Shown: positions 58,672 to 64,000 of the stretch, in pieces
Layout of the letters: each line of letters starts with the position of its first letter
Numbering within the stretch: the first letter of the stretch is position 1
Assembly: GCF_014205075.1 (NCBI RefSeq)
Contig: NZ_JACHMU010000001.1
Span: forward strand, 2,046,001 to 2,110,000
Length of the DNA stretch: 64,000 nt
Source of the DNA: Microbacterium ginsengiterrae
GTDB lineage: Bacteria > Actinomycetota > Actinomycetes > Actinomycetales > Microbacteriaceae
Direction: 5' to 3'
The notes under the pieces: generated by a model
Database searches by the model: none
What the model saw: only the letters and a program-made list of their open reading frames with translations
Told to the model about the DNA's origin: nothing
Made by a program: the position numbers and the translations under genes

Positions 58672-60113
58672 CGCTCGGCCTCGTACTTCGCGCGCCACTG
58701 CGCGTTCATGGGGAACAGGCCGTCGACCGGATGCCCCGCCTCGACCTGCGCGGCGATCCAGGTGTCCTCCTCCTCCTGGGCGAGGGTCGCGTCGACGACC
58801 TCCTCGGCGAGGTGCGGAGGGACCACCACGACGCCGTCACCATCACCGACGATGATGTCCCCTGGCTGCACGGCCGCACCGCCGCAGCCGATCGTGACAT
58901 CGAGCTCCCACGGCACGTGCTTGCGTCCGAGGACCGAGGGGTGCGGACCGTGTGAGAACACCGGCAGTCCGATCCGGGTCACCTCGTCAAAATCGCGCAC
59001 GCCGCCGTCCGTGACGACGCCGGCGGCCCCGCGGGTCTTCGCGCGCAGGGCGAGGATGTCGCCCAGGGTCCCTGTGGTGGCATCGCCGCGCGCCTCGATC
59101 ACGATGACCTCGCCGTCGCCGACGGCGTCGAACAGACGCTTCTGGGCGTTGTATCCGCCGCCGTGCCGAGCGAACAGGTCTTCGCGTGCGGGGATGAAGC
59201 GCAACGTCCGCGCGGTGCCGACGATCTTCGTGCCGGGGATGTTCGCGGCCACACCGTCGATGAAGCAGGAGTGCTGACCGCGCTTTCGCAGCTGCGATGA
59301 CAGGCCGGCCGTCGGGGCGCGCTCCAGCTTCGCGCGCAGGTCGGGGGAGAGGAGTGCGGTCTTCGGCTCGAGGCCGGCGTCCTCGCGGGAGCCCCATGCT
59401 TCGGTGCGCTGGAGGTCGTCGACCGACGGCACCGACCCGAGGGACCCGTCGAACGGCACGTCGCCCTGCGTCACGGTGGTGATCAGTCGCCCGGACGTCG
59501 GGGCCCCGGGAGCATCCGGCGCGTCCACCTCGACCTCGACGACGTCGCCAGGGACGATGACGGAGGATCCCGCCGGGGTGCCGGTGAGGATCACGTCTCC
59601 TGTTTCGAGCGTGAAGTGCTGTGAGAGGTCGGCGACGAACTGTGCGAGCGGGAAGATCAGCCCGGCGGAGGTGTCGTCCTGGCGCAGCTCGCCGTTGACC
59701 CAGGTGCGGACCCGAAGGCCCGCCGGGTCGACGGTGCGGGCATCGATGAGGGCCGGGCCGAGCGGGGTGAAACCGTCGCCGCCCTTGGAGCGCACGTTGG
59801 ACCCCTTGTCGTTCGCGCGCAGGTCGTAGAGACCGAGGTCGTTGGCGGCGGTGACGGATGCCACGTGCGACCATGCGTCCTCGAGGGAGACGCGTCGGGC
59901 CGGGTCGCCGATGATGAGGGCGATCTCGCCTTCGAACGCCAGCAACTCGGTGCCGGCCGGGCGTTCCACGACCCCACCGGATGCCGCGACCGAACTGGGG
60001 GCCTTGAAGAAGTAGGAGGGGTGGGCGGGGCGGCGGCCGCGCTGATCGGCGCGCGACGCATAACTGAGGTGGATCGCGATGATCTTGCCGGGGCGGGCGA
60101 ACGGGTCCGTCAC
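58668..60113 (-). CDS. FAH-RraA fusion: HpaG-type isomerase/decarboxylase with HMG/CHA aldolase-like domain
   Basis: 481 residues in two enzymes. Residues about 1-240 are a fumarylacetoacetate hydrolase-type domain (SYFFKAPSSV, FEGEIALIIG with metal Glu residues, TGTPAGSSVIVPGDVVEVEV), the fold of the HpaG isomerase/decarboxylase. Residues about 265-470 are RraA-like with GDILALRAKTRGAAGVVTDGG (quoted in part: LRAKTRGAAGVVTDGG) and the Arg-Asp of DGGVRDFDEV, characteristic of HMG/CHA aldolases that also decarboxylate oxaloacetate. Classical HpaG has two FAH halves; here RraA takes the place of one. GTG start with AAGGAGG. First gene of the operon. Confidence 0.88.
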   Translation of the reverse strand: MTDPFARPGKIIAIHLSYASRADQRGRRPAHPSYFFKAPSSVAASGGVVERPAGTELLAFEGEIALIIGDPARRVSLEDAWSHVASVTAANDLGLYDLRANDKGSNVRSKGGDGFTPLGPALIDARTVDPAGLRVRTWVNGELRQDDTSAGLIFPLAQFVADLSQHFTLETGDVILTGTPAGSSVIVPGDVVEVEVDAPDAPGAPTSGRLITTVTQGDVPFDGSLGSVPSVDDLQRTEAWGSREDAGLEPKTALLSPDLRAKLERAPTAGLSSQLRKRGQHSCFIDGVAANIPGTKIVGTARTLRFIPAREDLFARHGGGYNAQKRLFDAVGDGEVIVIEARGDATTGTLGDILALRAKTRGAAGVVTDGGVRDFDEVTRIGLPVFSHGPHPSVLGRKHVPWELDVTIGCGGAAVQPGDIIVGDGDGVVVVPPHLAEEVVDATLAQEEEDTWIAAQVEAGHPVDGLFPMNAQWRAKYEAER

Positions 60114-60144
60114 TGCAGGCGCCTCCTTGCGTCGAACATCGCCC

Positions 60145-60174
60145 TTGTGCGATGTATTTGAAATCGTATATCAT
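60145..60174 (+). promoter_or_regulatory. Divergent hpa promoter with candidate GntR operator
   Basis: TTGTGC (60145-60150) and TATATC (60167-60172) at 16-bp spacing could drive the MFS and monooxygenase genes. ATCGTATATCAT (60163-60174), an ATnnTATAnnAT palindrome of GntR/FCD style, overlaps the -10. This AT-rich patch is in the 137-bp gap between the divergent operons. Confidence 0.5.
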
Positions 60175-60250
60175 CCCGACAACGGGTGGCAAGCACCGCA
60201 TCGACGCGGGAGGCGGCCACCGGACGACGATGTCACACAGGGAGCTTTCA

Positions 60251-61624
60251 ATGACTGACAGGCCCGGGTTCACTCCGACCGGCACCATCGCCAGCGCGGG
60301 CGACCGACGCCGCGTGGTCTTCGCCACCGTCGTGGGCACCACCATCGAGTGGTACGACTTCTTCATCTACGCCACAGCCGTCGGGCTCGTGTTCGGGCAG
60401 CTGTTCTTCTCGGCCCTCGGAGCCAACACGGTCATCCTCGGCTTCGCCACCGTCGGAATCAGCTTCCTGTTCCGCCCGCTCGGCGCGTTCCTGGCCGGTC
60501 ACTTCGGGGACAGGCTGGGACGCAAGCGGGTGCTGATGTGGACGCTCATCCTCATGGGGGCGGCGACCGCTCTCATCGGCGTGCTGCCGACCGCCGAGGT
60601 CATCGGCGTCGGGGCTCCGATCCTCCTCGTACTGCTGCGCATCCTGCAGGGCATCTCCGCCGGCGGAGAGTGGGGCGGCGCGGTACTCATGGCCGTGGAG
60701 CACGCCCCGAAGCGCCGGCGCGGGATCTTCGGAGCCTCGCCGCAGATCGGCGTCCCGCTCGGTCTGCTGCTCGCCTCCGGAGTGATGGCGGTCATGACGG
60801 CCCTCGCGCCGGGTGACCAGTTCCTCGCCTGGGGATGGCGGATCCCCTTCCTCCTCAGCGTCGTCCTGATCCTCATCGGCTACTACGTGCGGCGCAACGT
60901 CGAGGAGAGCCCGGTGTTCGCCGAACTCGCCGAGCGCAAGGAGAAGGCGAAGATGCCGATCGTGCAGCTGTTCCGCAAGCACGCGCTGCTCGTCTTCATC
61001 GCCGCGCTCGTCTTCGCCGGCAACAACGCCGTCGGCTACATGACCACCGGTGGGTACATCCAGGGCTATGCCACCGATCCGGCCGGCCCGATCGGACTTG
61101 AACGCGGACCGGTGCTGTGGGCGGTCACCGGCTCGGCCGTGACGTGGCTGATCACCACCCTGCTGGCGGGGTGGCTCTCCGACCGCGTCGGCCGCCGCAC
61201 CACCTACATCGCGGGGTGGATCCTCCAACTCGGCGGCGTCCTCCTGCTGTTCCCGCTCGTGAACACCGGCAGCGTCGGGTTGCTCTTCCTCGGACTCGCG
61301 GTCCTGACGATCGGACTCGGGTTCACGTACGGGCCACAGGCGGCGCTGTACACCGAGCTGTTCCCGGCATCCATCCGGTTCTCGGGAGTCTCGATCTCGT
61401 ACGCGATCGGCGCCATCGCCGGAGGCGCGTTCGCGCCGACGATCGCGGCGGCGATCGTGGACGCCACCGGCTCGACCGAGATGGTCACCTGGTATCTCGC
61501 GGGAATGACCGTGATCGGCCTCGTCGCCACGCTCCTCCTGCGCGACCGCAGCGGGATCCCGCTCGGGCCCGATCACGAGGCGGAGCAGTCCGTCAGCCCC
61601 GTCTACGGCCTCGCCAGGGCGTGA
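60251..61624 (+). CDS. MFS transporter, metabolite:H+ symporter family
   Basis: 457 residues from the ATG at 60251 with an AGGGAGCT site. Twelve membrane helices. GTTIEWYDFFIYATA at helix 1 and GHFGDRLGRKRVLMWTL after helix 2 are hallmarks of the MHS family (shikimate, alpha-ketoglutarate, aromatic acid permeases). It is divergent from the hpa operon and 9 bases before the monooxygenase gene, so it probably imports a hydroxyphenylacetate or hydroxybenzoate. Confidence 0.92.
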   Translation: MTDRPGFTPTGTIASAGDRRRVVFATVVGTTIEWYDFFIYATAVGLVFGQLFFSALGANTVILGFATVGISFLFRPLGAFLAGHFGDRLGRKRVLMWTLILMGAATALIGVLPTAEVIGVGAPILLVLLRILQGISAGGEWGGAVLMAVEHAPKRRRGIFGASPQIGVPLGLLLASGVMAVMTALAPGDQFLAWGWRIPFLLSVVLILIGYYVRRNVEESPVFAELAERKEKAKMPIVQLFRKHALLVFIAALVFAGNNAVGYMTTGGYIQGYATDPAGPIGLERGPVLWAVTGSAVTWLITTLLAGWLSDRVGRRTTYIAGWILQLGGVLLLFPLVNTGSVGLLFLGLAVLTIGLGFTYGPQAALYTELFPASIRFSGVSISYAIGAIAGGAFAPTIAAAIVDATGSTEMVTWYLAGMTVIGLVATLLLRDRSGIPLGPDHEAEQSVSPVYGLARA

Positions 61625-61633
61625 GGAGTCTCG

Positions 61634-63499
61634 ATGCAGTTCCACCACCACGGTTACGTCTCGCAGGACCCGCGCGTCGTCGCGGCCGCCGGCACCGGAG
61701 TCGATCGCCCGGTCGACCTGCCGGACGAGATGGACGTGCTCATCGTGGGGTCGGGGCCTGCGGGCATGCTGCTGGCCGCCCAGATGTCGCAGTTCCCCGG
61801 CGTCACGACGCGGATCATCGAGAAGCGCGACGGCCGGCTCGTGCTCGGCCAGGCTGACGGCATCCAACCGCGCAGTGTCGAGACGTTCCAGGCCTTCGGG
61901 TTCGCCGAACGCATCATCGCCGAGGCGTACAACATCGCGTTCATGAACTTCTGGGGGCCCGACCCGCAGAACCCGCAGAACATCGTCCGCACGTCCCGCA
62001 CCGAGGACTACGGACTGAAGATCAGCGAGTTCCCGCACCTCATCGTCAATCAGGCCCGTGTGCTCGACTACTTCGCCGAGGCCGCAGCACACGGACCCGC
62101 ACGGATCGCACCGGACTACAGCGTCGAGTTCCTCGGCCTCACGGTCCACGACGACGGCGAGTTCCCCGTCGAGGTCAGGGTGCGGCATGTCGCCGGTGCA
62201 CGCGAGGGGGAAGTGCGCACGATCCGCGCGAAGTACGTGCTCGGATGCGACGGAGCGCGAAGCCGTGTCCGCGAGGCCATCGGCCGCACCCACGTGGGGG
62301 AGCTCGCCGCGCACGCGTGGGGCGTCATGGACGTGCTCGTGAACACCGACTTCCCCGACTGGCGGACCAAGTGCGCCATCAACGCCGTGGCGGGCAACAT
62401 CCTGCACATCCCGCGCGAGGGCGGCTACCTCAGCCGGGTGTACGTCGACCTCGGCGAGGTGCCGGCCGATGACAATCACCGGGTGCGGCAGACACCGATC
62501 GAGAAGATCATCGACAAGGCCAACGAGATCCTGCGTCCGTACACGCTGGACGTGAAGGAGATCGCCTGGCACAGCGTGTACGAGGTCGGCCATCGCGTCA
62601 CGGACGGGTTCGACGACGCGCTGGACGAGGACCGGTCGCCGCGGGTCTTCCTCACCGGCGACGCGTGTCACACGCACAGCGCGAAGGCCGGGCAGGGGAT
62701 GAATGTGTCGATGCAGGACGGGTTCAACATCGGGTGGAAGCTGGGCGCCGTCCTCATGGGACGCAGCCCGGAGTCGTTGCTGGCGACGTACTCCGACGAG
62801 CGCCAGCCCGTCGCGCAGCAGCTCATCGACTTCGACCGCGAATGGTCGAGCCTTATGGCGCGCAAGCCGGAGGAGATCTCCGACCCGCTGGAGCTGTCGA
62901 ACTACTACCTCGCGACGGCGGAGTTCCCCTCCGGCTTCATGACGCAGTACCCGCCCTCGGCGATCACGGCGACCGCCGAGCACCAGGCGCTCGCCGCAGG
63001 GTTCCCGGTGGGCAAGCGCTTCAAGTCCGCCGAGGTCGTCCGGGTGTGCGACGGCAACGCGATCCACCTCGGTCACCACGCGAAGGCGGACGGGCGGTGG
63101 CGGATCTACGCGTTCGCGGACCGCTCGGGGGTGCGGCTGAGGGACTGGGCGGCCGCGGCTGAGGGAATGATCGCCCGCGTCACCCCGCCCGACGCCGATG
63201 TGGATGCCGTGATCGACGCGAAGGTCATCTACCAGGAGGCGTTCGACGAGGTGGACATCCTGACCGCACCGGCGATGTTCCTGCCACAGACGGGCCCGCT
63301 GCACCTCACCGACTGGGAGAAGGTGTACTCCGGGTCGCCGAACGCGTGGACGGACACCGACATCTTCGTCGAGCGGGAGATCTCGAGGGAGGGGGCGGTC
63401 GTGGTCGTGCGCCCGGATCAGTACGTCGCAGCAGTCCTGCCTCTGGAAGCGACCGCCGAGCTCGAGGCCTTCCTCGGGAGGGTGTTCCTGCCGGCATGA
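61634..63499 (+). CDS. FAD-dependent aromatic monooxygenase (3-hydroxybenzoate 4-hydroxylase / phenol hydroxylase type)
   Basis: 621 residues. The FAD Rossmann motif is VLIVGSGPAGMLLAAQM (about 35-51), the second FAD motif YVLGCDGARSRVREAIG, and the third GDACHTHSAKAGQGMN (from about 342). A C-terminal thioredoxin-like dimerisation domain (about 440-621) marks the large phenol hydroxylase / 3-hydroxybenzoate 4-hydroxylase group. It likely hydroxylates a meta- or para-hydroxyphenyl acid to the catechol cleaved by HpaD. It thus replaces the two-component HpaBC system, which is absent. Confidence 0.9.
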   Translation: MQFHHHGYVSQDPRVVAAAGTGVDRPVDLPDEMDVLIVGSGPAGMLLAAQMSQFPGVTTRIIEKRDGRLVLGQADGIQPRSVETFQAFGFAERIIAEAYNIAFMNFWGPDPQNPQNIVRTSRTEDYGLKISEFPHLIVNQARVLDYFAEAAAHGPARIAPDYSVEFLGLTVHDDGEFPVEVRVRHVAGAREGEVRTIRAKYVLGCDGARSRVREAIGRTHVGELAAHAWGVMDVLVNTDFPDWRTKCAINAVAGNILHIPREGGYLSRVYVDLGEVPADDNHRVRQTPIEKIIDKANEILRPYTLDVKEIAWHSVYEVGHRVTDGFDDALDEDRSPRVFLTGDACHTHSAKAGQGMNVSMQDGFNIGWKLGAVLMGRSPESLLATYSDERQPVAQQLIDFDREWSSLMARKPEEISDPLELSNYYLATAEFPSGFMTQYPPSAITATAEHQALAAGFPVGKRFKSAEVVRVCDGNAIHLGHHAKADGRWRIYAFADRSGVRLRDWAAAAEGMIARVTPPDADVDAVIDAKVIYQEAFDEVDILTAPAMFLPQTGPLHLTDWEKVYSGSPNAWTDTDIFVEREISREGAVVVVRPDQYVAAVLPLEATAELEAFLGRVFLPA

Positions 63500-63525
63500 G
63501 TGTTCGGCTCCGGAGAGTCCCGGCA

Positions 63526-63537
63526 TGACACGTGTCA
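63526..63537. promoter_or_regulatory. Palindrome upstream of the ABC ATPase gene
   Basis: TGACACGTGTCA, a perfect 12-bp palindrome, followed by GGTGACACC at 63547-63555, 40-70 bases before the ATPase start. Likely operator for a TetR- or MarR-type regulator; none is visible within the window. Confidence 0.5.
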
Positions 63538-63596
63538 CGCGGAGGAGGTGACACCGCCCTCCGGACCGCTCGGGACCTTCCGGCCAGGCTGGAGGC

Positions 63597-64000
63597 ATGA
63601 GCACAGCAGCAGACACTCTGATCTCCGCGCGCAGCGCTGACGCAGCGACGGACCTCGCCGTCTCGATCGACGGCCTCACGCGGCATTTCGGTGCGGGGGA
63701 AGGGGCGGTCAAAGCCGTCGACGGCATCGACCTGCGCATCCGACGGGGCGAGGTCGTCGCGCTCCTCGGGCCGAACGGCGCAGGCAAGACGACGACGCTG
63801 GACATCCTCCTCGGCCTCACGGAACCCGGTGCGGGGAGCGTGTCGGTGTTCGGCGAGAAGCCGGCGGCGGCGGCGAAGGAGGGACGTATCGCCGGGGTGC
63901 TGCAGACCGGCGGACTGCTCGCCGACCTCACGGTGCGTGAGACGGTCGAGGTCATCGCCGCCCTGCACGGCCGTGCGGCGCTCGCACGGGTGCCCGAAGT
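63597..64000 (+). CDS. ABC-2 type transporter ATP-binding protein (3' partial)
   Basis: First 134 residues of a DrrA/CcmA-like ATPase, cut by the window end. IDGLTRHFGAGEGAVKAVDGIDL leads to Walker A GPNGAGKTTT (K64) and the Q-loop region AGVLQTGGLLADLTVRETVEVI. The partner ABC-2 permease should follow. CAGGCT (63585-63590) is six bases before the ATG, a leaderless arrangement. Confidence 0.93.
   Translation, partial: MSTAADTLISARSADAATDLAVSIDGLTRHFGAGEGAVKAVDGIDLRIRRGEVVALLGPNGAGKTTTLDILLGLTEPGAGSVSVFGEKPAAAAKEGRIAGVLQTGGLLADLTVRETVEVIAALHGRAALARVPE

Noticed and set aside
60248..63955. Minus-strand frame of 1235 codons opposite the MFS and monooxygenase genes
   Set aside because: Composition is Asp/Arg/Glu/Val-rich without recognisable domains, and it mirrors high third-position GC of the genes on the other strand. 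The plus-strand proteins have complete family motifs.

Overview
The window is high-GC actinobacterial DNA, most likely from Microbacterium or a close relative in the Microbacteriaceae. Support for this: GTG starts are common, a DUF6350 membrane gene sits next to purN-purH, the TCA enzymes include a monomeric NADP isocitrate dehydrogenase, glyA-folD is under a ZTP riboswitch, and many genes start directly at the predicted transcription start. No rRNA, tRNA, insertion sequence, phage or CRISPR array was seen. Coding density is very high; the only gap over 300 bases without a credible gene is 33163-33553.

Layout. 1-7.2 kb is housekeeping: the end of sucD, a secreted glycerophosphodiesterase, an NCS2 purine permease, DUF6350, purN and purH. 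7.3-9.4 kb is an alkylation-repair pair (Ada-AlkA fusion and Ogt). 9.4-13.4 kb is a heterodimeric multidrug-type ABC exporter behind a promoter with an inverted repeat and a 21-codon leader ORF. 13.4-21 kb holds a coiled-coil membrane protein, a GH1 glucosidase, a GNAT acetyltransferase, icd, an L,D-transpeptidase and a lipoprotein.

21.0-28.8 kb is the most unusual region. A RidA gene and a eukaryotic-type D-serine dehydratase diverge from only 25 bp. The dehydratase leads an operon with one reading frame joining an N-acyl-D-amino-acid deacylase to a GH20 hexosaminidase, then a ROK repressor, a ROK sugar kinase and nagB. A matching palindrome lies at the dehydratase start and just before the repressor gene. 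I read it as a cytoplasmic salvage operon for compounds carrying both amino sugars and N-acyl-D-amino acids, such as wall fragments (inference). A second GH20 gene with nagA (33.5-36.2 kb) would complete the GlcNAc route.

28.8-33.2 kb has a Nudix/FAD-oxidase/YrdB operon and a sigma factor fused to a zinc finger, hydrophobic segments and Thr-Asp-Pro repeats. 36.2-38.6 kb is the riboswitch with glyA-folD. 40-52.2 kb is a xylose and xylo-oligosaccharide locus: xylA-xylB and a LacI regulator, then a sugar ABC importer without its ATPase, GH3, GH43 and a ROK regulator.

52.3-63.5 kb carries a short-chain fatty acid transporter gene and a homoprotocatechuate (3,4-dihydroxyphenylacetate) meta-cleavage cluster: HpaI, HpaH, HpaD, HpaE, a GntR regulator, a FAH-RraA fusion, and divergently an MFS importer and a flavoprotein ring hydroxylase. 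The last 0.4 kb starts an ABC-2 type ATPase gene.

A theme across the window is compact transcription: at least twelve genes have a -10-like hexamer ending exactly six bases before the start codon, as expected for leaderless mRNAs, and in two cases the TAG stop codon of the previous gene forms the first half of that hexamer.
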